A stretch of DNA of 64,000 bases from an uncultured Bacteroidales bacterium (GTDB lineage: Bacteria > Bacteroidota > Bacteroidia > Bacteroidales > CAIWKO01): contig CAIWKO010000023.1 of assembly GCA_903913285.1 (NCBI GenBank), forward strand, positions 27,456-91,455, in the 5' to 3' direction. The notes below the pieces were generated by a model, which saw only the letters and a list, made by a program, of their open reading frames with translations, ran no database searches and was not told the DNA's origin. Shown piece by piece: positions 39,987 to 49,100 of the stretch; positions within the stretch are counted from its first letter, which is position 1, and each line of letters opens with the position of its first letter. The position numbers and the translations under genes were made by a program.

Positions 39987-41000
39987 TTAATTTGCCGACA
40001 ATAACTCGTGCAGCAAACGTTCTTTGTTGATAGGAACAACACCAACCTCTTCGCACACGAGGCCGCCACCTATATTCGAAATGTATGCAATTTCCTGAGC
40101 GCATAATTTTGATGCCAGACATAAGGCTGCTATAGAAATTACCGTATCGCCTGCACCCGATACATCAGCAATATTGCGAATTTGAGCCGGAATGATTTCA
40201 GCACTCACCACACCGTTTTCCATCTCCGAAACAAAAACCCCGTGTTCGGACATGGTGAGCAGCATCACGGCAATATTATGTTCTTTCTGAAACCCGCTAC
40301 ATATCGCTGTTAATGTCTCAATATCTTTCTGAACGGATGTAATTTTCAGGCCTTCACACAATTCTTTAAAGTTAGGTTTGAAAAGGCTGATATTCTTATA
40401 ATTTAAAAAATTCTTTTTCTTTGGATCTGCCACCACAGGTATATTATTCGAGCGGGCAAAATCAACGATCAAACGGATAAGATTTTCGGTGATCACTCCT
40501 TTGTCGTAATCTTCGAAAATAATAACAGAGGGTTTTTCACAAACGATCAACTGTTTGATGCGGTTAATAAATACATCACTTTCATCAGGTGTCAAATCGT
40601 GACCGTTTTCTTCATCAACCCTCAGCATTTGGCAGTGGTTTCCGATGATACGAAATTTAGTAGTGGTGATACGTTTCGGGCTTTTGATGATGCCAACGGT
40701 GGTAATATCCTTGTCGTTCAATAGTTGAAGAAACTCTTCTGCTTTCTTGTCGTTGCCAACAACCGAACACATAATGGGCACAGCCCCCATGGCCTGTATG
40801 TTCAATGCAACGTTGGCCGCACCACCGAGCCTGTTCTCACGTTTCTCAACCAATACAACCGGAACCGGAGCTTCGGGCGAAATACGGTCGACCTTGCCCC
40901 ATATATACGAGTCGATCATCACATCACCTATCACCATCACTTTCAGATCGGTGAAACCGGCAAACAATTTTTCAAGGGAGTCTTTATCTTTGTGTAGCAT
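39987..41000 (-). CDS. D-glycero-beta-D-manno-heptose-7-phosphate kinase (PfkB fold)
   Basis: A 337-residue ribokinase-like enzyme. N-terminal VMVIGDVMIDSYIWGKVDRISPEAPVPVV and NRLGGAANVALNI are diagnostic of the RfaE/HldE kinase domain, and DVSGAGDTVISIAAL holds the catalytic Asp and anion hole. The nucleotidyltransferase domain of HldE is absent, so this is the stand-alone HldE1 type. It phosphorylates a heptose phosphate for the LPS core. Its ATG shares one base with the TGA of the upstream membrane protein gene (TGATG). Confidence 0.92.
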   Translation of the reverse strand: MLHKDKDSLEKLFAGFTDLKVMVIGDVMIDSYIWGKVDRISPEAPVPVVLVEKRENRLGGAANVALNIQAMGAVPIMCSVVGNDKKAEEFLQLLNDKDITTVGIIKSPKRITTTKFRIIGNHCQMLRVDEENGHDLTPDESDVFINRIKQLIVCEKPSVIIFEDYDKGVITENLIRLIVDFARSNNIPVVADPKKKNFLNYKNISLFKPNFKELCEGLKITSVQKDIETLTAICSGFQKEHNIAVMLLTMSEHGVFVSEMENGVVSAEIIPAQIRNIADVSGAGDTVISIAALCLASKLCAQEIAYISNIGGGLVCEEVGVVPINKERLLHELLSAN

Positions 41001-41668
41001 CAGTCGCTTATTTTTAAACTAGCATGAGTGGCCTGCAGGAAATTAGTCTCATCCGGGAACATGAATTTCATCGTGATGGAAGTATTTCCTTGCTGGTTCA
41101 CTTCAATTTTGCTTCTTCCCAATTCTTCGTTCGAAGAAGAAAAGAGTATTAAAACCATATCGCCTTTACATTTGGTGGTGAAATTCAGCACCAGAGGTAT
41201 TATCTTTTTGTTTTTGGTTTTAGCAAAATAGGTGTCTATTTTTTCAAGTTTAATACCGTAGTCTTTTAAGGCAACTTCAGGAGTTATTTTAATATAGATC
41301 AAACTCTTGTCTGCATCCTGAATAAAGCCCGACACCTGATCCTCTGTGGTTTCTTCGGGGGTAATTTTCGTAGGTTGAGGTTCTGATTGATAGGTATCAT
41401 TGTCAAGGGAACTTCGGTCATTGTCATTTTCGTATGTGGAGGATGTTTCGTTTCTATCCGCGCTACTTTTTATCATATACACAAAAACAAAGATCCCAAA
41501 AATGCAGGAGAAAAAAGTGACAATTATTCCGGGAACCCATTGCCCGGGTTTTTTCTGGATAAGCCCGAGAATGAATAATAACAAACCAAAGCCGATCAGG
41601 GCAAGCGCAGTGATCGACAATCCTAATATTGAAAATATTGATGACATATTCGGTGAGATTAAATCCAT
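41000..41668 (-). CDS. Unknown two-helix membrane protein
   Basis: A 222-residue protein with two membrane helices at about 11-36 and 45-66, a Ser/Glu-rich linker (about 70-110) and a globular C-terminal part with beta-strand character (LIYIKITPEVALKDYG, IIPLVLNFTTKCKGDMVLIL). Family not recognised. The coupled start of the heptose kinase suggests cotranscription, but a role in the envelope is only a guess. Confidence 0.65.
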   Translation of the reverse strand: MDLISPNMSSIFSILGLSITALALIGFGLLLFILGLIQKKPGQWVPGIIVTFFSCIFGIFVFVYMIKSSADRNETSSTYENDNDRSSLDNDTYQSEPQPTKITPEETTEDQVSGFIQDADKSLIYIKITPEVALKDYGIKLEKIDTYFAKTKNKKIIPLVLNFTTKCKGDMVLILFSSSNEELGRSKIEVNQQGNTSITMKFMFPDETNFLQATHASLKISD

Positions 41669-41824
41669 ATATTGCCTGTTTAAATTTGTGCTACAAACTT
41701 TTAATAACGGGAAAAGATAAATTTCATTGCACTAATATATTCATGCAAAAATACACAAAAAAACCTAAAACGTATTCAGTGAAAGATTTTAACCGAATTC
41801 AACCAGAAGGTCAAAAAATTGTGT

Positions 41825-43027
41825 TTACTTCAATTCAGCCAGACCTTGTTTAATGCGTTTCACAGCTTCGATGATCTTGTCGTTCGAAGTGGCATACGAA
41901 AAACGCATACAATCAGCATCGCCGAAAGCAGTTCCCGGGACCAAGGCAACATATACTTTATTCAGCAAATACATGCTCAGTTCTTCAGTGGTATTGAAAG
42001 TTAGGTTTCCGTCCGATTTGCCCAGATAATGTTTCACATCCATAAACACATAAAACGCACCGTCGGGCACGTTGGTGATAATGCCCGGAATATCGCGCAG
42101 CAAGCCAAGCAACAGATCGCGACGTTCTTTAAATGCTTTCAGCATGCAGGCAAATTCGGGTGAGTCTTTCGGATCCATAAGCATCGCCGATAATGCGGCA
42201 CGCTGGGCAATTGAACAGGCTCCGGAAGTGATCTGTCCCTGAAGTTTATCACAAGCTTTGGCAATGGGTTTGGGAGCGGCTATGTAACCTATTCTCCAAC
42301 CCGTCATGGCATAACCTTTCGAAACTCCGTTGATCACAATAACACGGTCTTTCAAATAATCGAACTGGGCAATGCTTTCGTGTTTCCCAACGAAATTGAT
42401 GTATTCATAAATCTCGTCCGAAATAATAAAAATATTCTTGTGACGGTCAAAAACTTCGGCAAATGCACGCAGTTCATCTTTGGTATAAACGGTTCCGCTT
42501 GGATTGCAAGGGCTACTGAATATAAACACCTTGGTTTTGTCGGTGATAGCTGCTTCCACTTGTTGTGCAGTAACCTTGAAATTGGTAGCTATTGATGATG
42601 GAATATACACAGCATTTCCTTCGGCAAGTTTTACAATTTCTTTATACGAAACCCAATAGGGGGCTGGTACCAGCACTTCGTCGCCGGGGTTCACCAGTGC
42701 CATCATCACATTGGCGATGGAATGTTTTGCTCCGGTAGAAACCACTATTTGGTCGAACGTATAATCCAGATTATTGTCTCTTTTCAGTTTTTTGCATATA
42801 GCTTCTCTCAGTTCGGGATAGCCGGGCACAGGTGGATAGTGCGTGAAGTTTTGGTCGATGGCTTCTTTGGCTGCGGTTTTCACAAATTCGGGAGTGTTGA
42901 AATCGGGTTCGCCAATGCTGAGGTTGATCACGTCGTAACCCTGAGCTTTCAGCTCGCGGCTTTTTTGGGTCATGGCAAGGGTTTCAGATTCTGACAGGCT
43001 ATTGATACGATTCGAAATATAGTTCAT
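41825..43027 (-). CDS. PLP-dependent aminotransferase, aspartate aminotransferase type
   Basis: A 400-residue class I/II aminotransferase. Visible motifs: the N-terminal SIGEPDFNTPEFVKTAAKEAI, the HYPPVPGYPELREAI block, APYWVSYKEI, SSPCNPSGTVY, ISDEIYEYI, and INGVSKGYAMTGWRIGY with the PLP lysine. This fits aspartate/prephenate aminotransferases of subgroup Ib. Cytosolic, amino acid metabolism. The gap to the neighbour on each side is non-coding; the left gap of about 155 bases contains no convincing gene. Confidence 0.95.
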   Translation of the reverse strand: MNYISNRINSLSESETLAMTQKSRELKAQGYDVINLSIGEPDFNTPEFVKTAAKEAIDQNFTHYPPVPGYPELREAICKKLKRDNNLDYTFDQIVVSTGAKHSIANVMMALVNPGDEVLVPAPYWVSYKEIVKLAEGNAVYIPSSIATNFKVTAQQVEAAITDKTKVFIFSSPCNPSGTVYTKDELRAFAEVFDRHKNIFIISDEIYEYINFVGKHESIAQFDYLKDRVIVINGVSKGYAMTGWRIGYIAAPKPIAKACDKLQGQITSGACSIAQRAALSAMLMDPKDSPEFACMLKAFKERRDLLLGLLRDIPGIITNVPDGAFYVFMDVKHYLGKSDGNLTFNTTEELSMYLLNKVYVALVPGTAFGDADCMRFSYATSNDKIIEAVKRIKQGLAELK

Positions 43028-43291
43028 GATGATTGAATGTTAAGGATGAATTTTTTGTCAAACCTACATAATTTTTTTAGAATTTGCGGAGATTGGAGGA
43101 AAAAAATTAATGAGTTGGAACTATAGATAACCACGGAAACACAGAGAAAACGGAGAATCACAGAGAAGTTTGAAGTTTTTTTGTTATGGTTTTTAATTAT
43201 CTTTTTAAAGTTTGGATGATTTGTAAAGAGGGGGAAAAGGTGCGAAAATACGAAATGCAGAAAACGACTGACGAAAGGCACATATTTGTAG
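43028..43291. repeat. Flank of array B, homologous to that of array A
   Basis: Non-coding. It carries the reverse-oriented counterpart of the flank next to array A: CCACGGAAACACAGAGAAAA near 43132 and TTTAAAGTTTGGATGATTTG at 43204-43223. The distance from the 43204 block to array B is 68 bases, against 62 bases from array A to its counterpart. Confidence 0.65.
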
Positions 43292-43604
43292 ATGCACGTT
43301 AATTATAAAAATTTGCACATTGATTATAACTTGTTGCACATTGATTATAACTCGTTGCACATTGATTATAAAAGTTTGCACACTCATTATGAAAGTTTGC
43401 ACACTGATTATGAAAAAAACTCATTGATTATAAAAATTTGCACACTGATTATAACTTGTTGCACATTGATTATAAAAGTTTGCACACTCATTATAAAAGT
43501 TTGCACATTGATTCTGGAAAAAGCTCATAGAAAATAAGAGTTTGCACATTGATTATGAAAAATTGCACATTGATTATAAAAGTTTGCTCATTGATTATGA
43601 AAAA
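43292..43604. repeat. 21-bp array B, 15 units
   Basis: Fifteen tandem units, core TTGCACATTGATTATAA followed by four to five variable bases (AAGT, CTTG, CTCG, AAAAT). Thirteen units are 21 bases; units 7 and 12 are 20 bases and degenerate. Internal variants repeat in blocks (units 3-5 resemble units 8-10). One plus-strand frame gives L-H-I-D-Y-K-S-like heptapeptides and the minus strand gives N-V-Q-x-x-I-I, but the short units break both. The remaining sequence to 43761 is AT-rich without a recognisable gene. Confidence 0.9.
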
Positions 43605-43761
43605 AACTTACAGAAAGCAAGAAAAGGAAGAGTGAAAATATGAGAAGGATGAAAGGAAATAAGAAAAAGTATATTTAACGCAACGTAAAGAACTTTGGAA
43701 ATAAGATAAGGCCTTTTCGAAATAACAGCTGATAGTTAGGCATTAGGCAATAGAATAGTGA

Positions 43762-44826
43762 TCACAAGATGACCACCATCACAATCTCTCCTTCCTGAGT
43801 AACCAAACTCAACTGTCGGCCACCTATAAAACGGTTGCCCTGAGGACTGAAGCAACCCAGACCTGCCCACACGGCATTGCCGGCATATTGCGCATTGTCG
43901 GGTTCGTTGAAAAAGGTGAGGCGGGTTTTGTTCGAGCCGTCAGGATTCATCATCCACCAGTCGGTGCCGCCTTTGGTGGCCTGAGTGTTGGTCATCCATA
44001 CAATCTTGCTGCCATCAGGTTTATAAAAAGCATGTTCGTTATAGTCGGTTTCTGTTAGTTTGGTCAGGTTGTTGCCTGCAGTGTCGATGGTGTAAATATG
44101 TTCGTCCCACGCCGAAACCTGATTGATGCTGCTGCAAAATATAAGTTTGCCACCGTCGGGCGAAAAACCGTAGCATTCGTAGAAAGCGCTTCCTCCGGGT
44201 TCGAAAGTGCGGATGTTGCTCACAACGGGTATGCTGTCGGGAGCCGTGAAAGCAAAGTCGGCCATTTTGATGGTCCAGTAGCCGAGGGTTTGGGTTGCAC
44301 TCAAAACATCAGGCGCTAGTTTGCGGTCGGTCCATGCTATATGTTTGCCATCAGGCGAAAATCGGGGAGCTATCACTCCATGATCGTAGTCGTTTGGAAT
44401 ATCCACAAGTTTGTATGCCTTGGTGGCATCCGTGCTCATCATCCAGATATCGCAGTAAGCTCCGAAACCGGGCAGGGCATCGGTTGAAGACCCGGGATGG
44501 CTTGCTTTTTCAACCACCATCATGATCCATTTGCCCGAAGGATGCCAGTAGGGGCAGGCAATATGGCGGTTGGGCAGTAATGGATGGTCGCAGGTGAGGC
44601 ACACATCGTTGGTTCCGTCTGGATTCACCAGATGGATATCATAATAAGCGTCAGTGCCTTTTGCCGAATAGGCAATGCGGTTGCTTCCCGACCAATCCCA
44701 GCCAACATCCAACCCATGATCGCGAAACACCGTCACAGAAGTTGGCGGAGTTGGGATGACTGTATCTTTTTTGCACGAGGCCAATATCGTCAGCATCATG
44801 ACGAACGGAAGGAACATAAATTTCAT
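43762..44826 (-). CDS. TolB/PD40-repeat lipoprotein
   Basis: A 354-residue protein from the ATG at 44826, which gives a lipoprotein signal (MKFMFLPFVMMLTILASC, lipobox Cys at about residue 18). The longer frame would add 18 residues before the signal. The mature part is a propeller of PD40-like blades (FSPDGKHIAWTDRK, FSPDGGKLIFCSS, KPDGSKIVWMTN, NPDGSNKTRLTFF), like the oligogalacturonate-lyase or TolB fold. Function unknown. It lies divergent from the KdpD-like kinase gene. Confidence 0.82.
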   Translation of the reverse strand: MKFMFLPFVMMLTILASCKKDTVIPTPPTSVTVFRDHGLDVGWDWSGSNRIAYSAKGTDAYYDIHLVNPDGTNDVCLTCDHPLLPNRHIACPYWHPSGKWIMMVVEKASHPGSSTDALPGFGAYCDIWMMSTDATKAYKLVDIPNDYDHGVIAPRFSPDGKHIAWTDRKLAPDVLSATQTLGYWTIKMADFAFTAPDSIPVVSNIRTFEPGGSAFYECYGFSPDGGKLIFCSSINQVSAWDEHIYTIDTAGNNLTKLTETDYNEHAFYKPDGSKIVWMTNTQATKGGTDWWMMNPDGSNKTRLTFFNEPDNAQYAGNAVWAGLGCFSPQGNRFIGGRQLSLVTQEGEIVMVVIL

Positions 44827-44894
44827 TCGAATGAATTTTGATATAAAAGTAATAAAAATGATGATTTGGCGGTTATTCATTACAACTTATTAAT

Positions 44895-44902
44895 TAACTT
44901 TG
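44895..44902 (+). promoter_or_regulatory. Possible promoter (TAACTTTG) for the kdpD-like gene
   Basis: TAnnTTTG match 22 bases before the TTG start at 44925, with TTTG at 44865-44868 as a possible -33 box (spacing 26, rather long). Confidence 0.45.
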
Positions 44903-44924
44903 ACAAATTAAACTTCGTTCGATC

Positions 44925-46007
44925 TTGATAATTCCAGGCAAAAAAAAATTCTCGAAACTGTTTCAGTATGCAATAAGTTTGTTGCTTATCACTGTTATTT
45001 CTTTTGCCTGTTTCACAGCAACCGGTTTTATCGGATATAAAGTAGTCGCATTACTTTTGTTGGTTGCAGTTTCGCTTTTAGCAATGGTTTTTGATATTAT
45101 GCCTGTGTTATTGGCAGCAGTGTTAAGTGCTTTTATCTGGAATTTCTTTTTCATACCGCCTATCTTTACTTTTCATATTGCCGATGCTGAAGATGCACTG
45201 ATGTTTTTGATGTATTTTCTGATCGCCTTGCTTAATATAGTTCTGACCTCAAAGATTCGGGAAGCTGAGAAAAAAGCACGCGATAAAGAAGAAAAAGAAA
45301 ATACGATCAGGTTATACAATACCTTGCTCAATTCATTGTCGCATGAATTGCGGACTCCCATATCGACCATTATAGGGGCTGTTGATACACTGAAAGTGAA
45401 TAAGGATAAACTATCGCAGGAACATCAGTCGGAATTACTATCGGAAATAGATATTGCCACTTCCAGATTGAATCGTCAGGTGAATAACCTGCTGAACATG
45501 AGCAGACTCGAATCAGGTGCTATCAGGTTGAAACTGGATTGGTGTGATATTGACGAATTGATTTATTCGGTGATTCAAAAACTGCCGCCTGTTTATAGAG
45601 ATCATAAAATCGATGTGCATACGGAAGAGAATTTGCCTCTGTTCAAATTAGATACGGAACTGATGAAGCAGGTGTTGCAAAATATTTTGCTCAATGCAGT
45701 TCAATACACGCCGGTTGATTCTTTGGTTATGATTGATGTTTCGATCATAGAAAATAATTGCGTAATAACCATAACCGACAACGGTAAAGGTTTCCCCGAA
45801 AGCGAAATACAATTTGTTTTTGATAAGTTTTATCGTTTGCCGAACTCAAAAGCCGGTGGTACTGGTTTGGGTCTTTCCATTGCTAAAGGATTTACAGAAG
45901 CCCACAAAGGAGATTTAAAAGTGGAAAACATTGCAGCAGGTGGAGCAAAGTTTACTATATCAATTCCGGCAGAAACAACTTATATGAATCATTTGAAAAA
46001 TGAATAA
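44925..46007 (+). CDS. KdpD-like sensor histidine kinase, short form
   Basis: A 360-residue kinase from a TTG start. Four hydrophobic helices (about 15-115) form a DUF4118 membrane domain (FFIPPIFTFHIADAEDAL is the KdpD signature), followed by HisKA with H140 in NSLSHELRTPISTI and HATPase (ITDNGKGFPES, GGTGLGLSIAKG). The large N-terminal KdpD and USP domains of full KdpD, which bind c-di-AMP and sense K+, are missing. It overlaps the regulator gene by eight bases. The TTG is the only start that keeps the first helix intact. A role in potassium control is inferred from the family and from the adjacent kup. Confidence 0.88.
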   Translation: MIIPGKKKFSKLFQYAISLLLITVISFACFTATGFIGYKVVALLLLVAVSLLAMVFDIMPVLLAAVLSAFIWNFFFIPPIFTFHIADAEDALMFLMYFLIALLNIVLTSKIREAEKKARDKEEKENTIRLYNTLLNSLSHELRTPISTIIGAVDTLKVNKDKLSQEHQSELLSEIDIATSRLNRQVNNLLNMSRLESGAIRLKLDWCDIDELIYSVIQKLPPVYRDHKIDVHTEENLPLFKLDTELMKQVLQNILLNAVQYTPVDSLVMIDVSIIENNCVITITDNGKGFPESEIQFVFDKFYRLPNSKAGGTGLGLSIAKGFTEAHKGDLKVENIAAGGAKFTISIPAETTYMNHLKNE

Positions 46008-46677
46008 GGCAGAGATACTTGTCATCGACGACGAACCTCAGATTCGAAAGCTGCTCGAAATAATCCTGGAAAGCAATGATTATAAAGTGTGGCAGGCCGA
46101 AACCGGAAAAGAAGGTTTGATAATGGCTGCCAACCATCCACCCGAATTGATACTGCTCGATATTGGACTGCCCGACCGTAGCGGTCACGAAATTTTGAAA
46201 GATCTGCGAACCTGGTATAACAAATCTATTATCATTCTTTCGGTTCAGAACAGCGAAGAAGATATCGTAAGGGCATTGGATACTGGTGCCACCGATTATC
46301 TTACCAAACCTTTCCGCACCAACGAACTGCTTGCACGCATACGTTCGTGCATCCGCAAGAATAATACGGATGATTCGAAAAGTATTTTTATTTTCGACGA
46401 ATTGCAAATAGATTTTCTTTCGCGCATCGTAAAGAAAAACGAAACGATACTAAAACTGACATCCACAGAATATAACCTGCTGGGTTTGTTTGCACGTAAC
46501 GAAGGCAGAGTGCTGACGCATCAGTTTATTTTAAAAGAGATCTGGGGTGTTGGCTATCAGACCGAAACGCAATATCTCAGGGTATTTGTGGGAACTCTGC
46601 GCAAAAAGATCGAAGATAACCCGAACGATCCCAAACATATTATCACCGAAAGCGGCGTTGGATATAGGTTTAACTAA
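46000..46677 (+). CDS. KdpE-like response regulator (OmpR family)
   Basis: A 225-residue regulator: receiver with IDDEPQIRKLLEIIL and phospho-acceptor D54 in LLDIGLPDRSG, conserved Thr/Lys (GATDYLTKPF), and a winged-helix DNA-binding domain (LTSTEYNLLGLFARNEGRVLTH, TQYLRVFVGTLRKKIE). The YLRVFVGTLRKKIE segment is typical of KdpE. It follows the kinase with an overlap and precedes kup by 94 bases. Kup rather than a KdpFABC pump may be the target. Confidence 0.92.
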   Translation: MNKAEILVIDDEPQIRKLLEIILESNDYKVWQAETGKEGLIMAANHPPELILLDIGLPDRSGHEILKDLRTWYNKSIIILSVQNSEEDIVRALDTGATDYLTKPFRTNELLARIRSCIRKNNTDDSKSIFIFDELQIDFLSRIVKKNETILKLTSTEYNLLGLFARNEGRVLTHQFILKEIWGVGYQTETQYLRVFVGTLRKKIEDNPNDPKHIITESGVGYRFN

Positions 46678-46771
46678 CCTTCTTTATAATTTCTTTATAT
46701 TTTCACATCAAACCTTTAGGATTTACTGATGTTTAATTGTCTTTTTTTGCAGTATTGCTTAAAAGATAATT

Positions 46772-48736
46772 ATGTCAGGCAGTTCAGCATTCAAGAAAGT
46801 TACCATTACTTCACTGGTTGTAGCACTTGGAATTATATACGGAGATATAGGCACCAGCCCTTTGTATGCTTTGAGAGCTGTTATTGGCGAACGACCCATA
46901 GATTTCGAATTGGTTTATGGTGGCGTATCCTGTATTTTCTGGACACTTGTTTTTCAAACCACCGTCAAATATATCTGGCTGACCCTGAAAGCTGATAACG
47001 ACGGAGAAGGCGGGGTCTTTTCTTTATATGCTCTGGTGCGCAGGTATGGAAAAAAACTCGTCATTCCCACCATATTGGGTGCCACAACTCTGCTTGCTGA
47101 CGGTATTATTACTCCTCCAATTACGGTTGCTTCTGCTATCGAAGGACTCGGAATGGTGAAGGGTTTTGAAACTACAATTATCCCCGGAGAGAAGGTCACT
47201 ATTTTGATCGTTCTGGGTATATTATCACTTTTGTTTTTCTTCCAGCGATTCGGCACGCAGGCTATCGGCAAATTTTTCGGTCCGATGATGGTTGTGTGGT
47301 TTGGTATGTTGCTCACCCTCGGAATGGGACAGATCATTCACTATCCGCAGGTATTATTAGCCCTGAGCCCGCATTATGGATATAACCTGCTGGTACATTA
47401 TCCGAAAGGCTTCTGGTTGTTGGGAGCCGTTTTCCTCTGCACAACAGGGGCAGAAGCATTGTATTCCGACCTCGGGCATTGCGGAATAAAAAACATCCGG
47501 ATCACGTGGATCTTTGTAAAGATTAGTTTGGTAGCCTGCTATTTGGGACAGGCAGCCTGGCTGATGCAACAGGGACAGCCTTTGTTGGCAGGCCGCAATC
47601 CCTTTTTCGAGATCATGCCGCATTGGTTCCTGATTCCGGGCATACTAATAGCGACAGCAGCGGCAATTATTGCCTCGCAGGCATTGATAAGCGGAAGTTT
47701 CACACTGATCAGCGAAGCTATGAACCTCAACTTCTGGCCGAGGGTAACGCTGCGGCAACCTACCGAACTTAAAGGACAGATATACATTCCCAGCGTGAAT
47801 ACCATTATCTGGATCGGTTGTATCCTCATGATATTATACTTCCAAACCTCATCTCACATGGAAGCTGCTTATGGCTTCTCCATCACAATAGCGATGATGA
47901 TGACCAGCGTTTTGCTGACTTATTTCCTGATCTATAAACTGAAATGGAATAAGTATTTGGTCTTTGGCCTTCTGCTGATGTTTGCGACGGTCGAGACGTC
48001 ATTTTTCATTGCCAATGTCGTAAAACTTAAAGAACGCTGGATGTTCCTGTTTTTCGAGTTGTTCATCTTTATGACCATGTATGTTTGGTATTATGCCCGT
48101 AAGATCAACAATCGCTTTATCAAGTTTATCGATCTCGGAAAGTTTGTGTCGCAGATACGTGAATTGAATCAGGACGATAGTATCCCGAAATTCTCAACCC
48201 ATCTTATCTATCTTACCAAAGCCAACAACCGCCACGAAATAGAAGAAAAGATCATCAAATCTATTTTTTCAAAAAAACCCAAACGAGCCGATGTATATTG
48301 GTTTGTCCACCTGAACCGAACTGAAAGTCCTTATACGCTTAACTATGATGTTTCGGAACTTGTAGAGAACAAAGTGATACGGATAAACATTAACGTGGGT
48401 TTCCGTATTCAACCCCGAACAGAATTCTATTTTAAGAAGATCGTTCAGGAGCTTGTGGCCAATAAAGAATTGAATCTGCATATCCGCCCTGACGGTTCTA
48501 CAAAGTACAACCCCGAGCCCGATTTCAAATTCGTTGTCATCGAAAAGTTCCTTTCTGTCGAAAACGAATTTGCATTGCGCGAAGGTTTGATACTCAATGC
48601 CTATTTCTTCCTGAAACGTCTGGGACAAAGCGATAAAAAAGCATTTGGCCTCGATAAGAGCGATGTGGTGATAGAGCAGGTGCCATTGGTATATCACCCG
48701 ATTACAAGCATTCAATTAGTACGAAATAAAAAATGA
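46772..48736 (+). CDS. kup: KUP-family potassium uptake protein
   Basis: A 654-residue transporter. The N-terminus ALGIIYGDIGTSPLYALR and the following TLKADNDGEGGVFSLYALVRR are signature sequences of Kup/HAK potassium:proton symporters; about twelve helices to residue 450 are followed by a cytoplasmic tail of about 200 residues (PKRADVYWFVHLNRTESPYTL). Medium length for the family. It lies immediately downstream of a KdpD/KdpE-like pair. Confidence 0.95.
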   Translation: MSGSSAFKKVTITSLVVALGIIYGDIGTSPLYALRAVIGERPIDFELVYGGVSCIFWTLVFQTTVKYIWLTLKADNDGEGGVFSLYALVRRYGKKLVIPTILGATTLLADGIITPPITVASAIEGLGMVKGFETTIIPGEKVTILIVLGILSLLFFFQRFGTQAIGKFFGPMMVVWFGMLLTLGMGQIIHYPQVLLALSPHYGYNLLVHYPKGFWLLGAVFLCTTGAEALYSDLGHCGIKNIRITWIFVKISLVACYLGQAAWLMQQGQPLLAGRNPFFEIMPHWFLIPGILIATAAAIIASQALISGSFTLISEAMNLNFWPRVTLRQPTELKGQIYIPSVNTIIWIGCILMILYFQTSSHMEAAYGFSITIAMMMTSVLLTYFLIYKLKWNKYLVFGLLLMFATVETSFFIANVVKLKERWMFLFFELFIFMTMYVWYYARKINNRFIKFIDLGKFVSQIRELNQDDSIPKFSTHLIYLTKANNRHEIEEKIIKSIFSKKPKRADVYWFVHLNRTESPYTLNYDVSELVENKVIRININVGFRIQPRTEFYFKKIVQELVANKELNLHIRPDGSTKYNPEPDFKFVVIEKFLSVENEFALREGLILNAYFFLKRLGQSDKKAFGLDKSDVVIEQVPLVYHPITSIQLVRNKK

Positions 48737-48755
48737 TGTCAAAACCTATTACCCG

Positions 48756-49046
48756 ATGAAAAGAGATTTATCCGAAGAACTTTACAAAAAATATTTCAGG
48801 TTAAACGACAGAAAGGTTGAAATAACGCTGAGAAACAAGGTGGTTTTGAAAGGGATACTGGTAGGATTTTTCAGAGGAGATGAAGATGCTGAAGAACCTT
48901 GTATCGAACGATGGCATCTGGCAGACGAAAAAAATGAATTTTCACTTGGCTTGGATGCTTTTGGTTTTTTGTCCGGAACTATTGTCAAACAAAAAGACAT
49001 TGCCGAGATCTTGTTTTTCGAAGATAATTCCGTAATGAAATTTTAA
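48756..49046 (+). CDS. Small unknown protein, possibly Sm/SH3-like
   Basis: A 96-residue acidic protein, 20 bases after kup and so probably in the same transcript. The pattern KVEITLRNKVVLKGILVGFFRGD...GFLSGTIVKQKDIAEILFFED has the strand-turn-strand spacing of small SH3/Sm-like barrels, but this is inference from shape only. No family name can be given. Confidence 0.6.
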   Translation: MKRDLSEELYKKYFRLNDRKVEITLRNKVVLKGILVGFFRGDEDAEEPCIERWHLADEKNEFSLGLDAFGFLSGTIVKQKDIAEILFFEDNSVMKF

Positions 49047-49050
49047 GATT

Positions 49051-49078
49051 CGTAAATAAAAATTTACGAGTATCTTTG
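49051..49078 (+). promoter_or_regulatory. Promoter with a dyad for the 49101 gene
   Basis: TATCTTTG at 49071-49078 matches the -7 consensus, 22 bases before the ATG. Immediately upstream, CGTAAA-N6-TTTACG (49051-49068) is a perfect inverted repeat lying between the expected -33 and -7 elements, a position suited to a repressor operator. Confidence 0.5.
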
Positions 49079-49100
49079 CCATAAGTTTAATTATAAAATT

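Noticed and set aside
41629..41853. 74-residue plus-strand open frame between two minus-strand genes
   Set aside because: It overlaps both neighbours, has no recognisable motif and no promoter or ribosome site.
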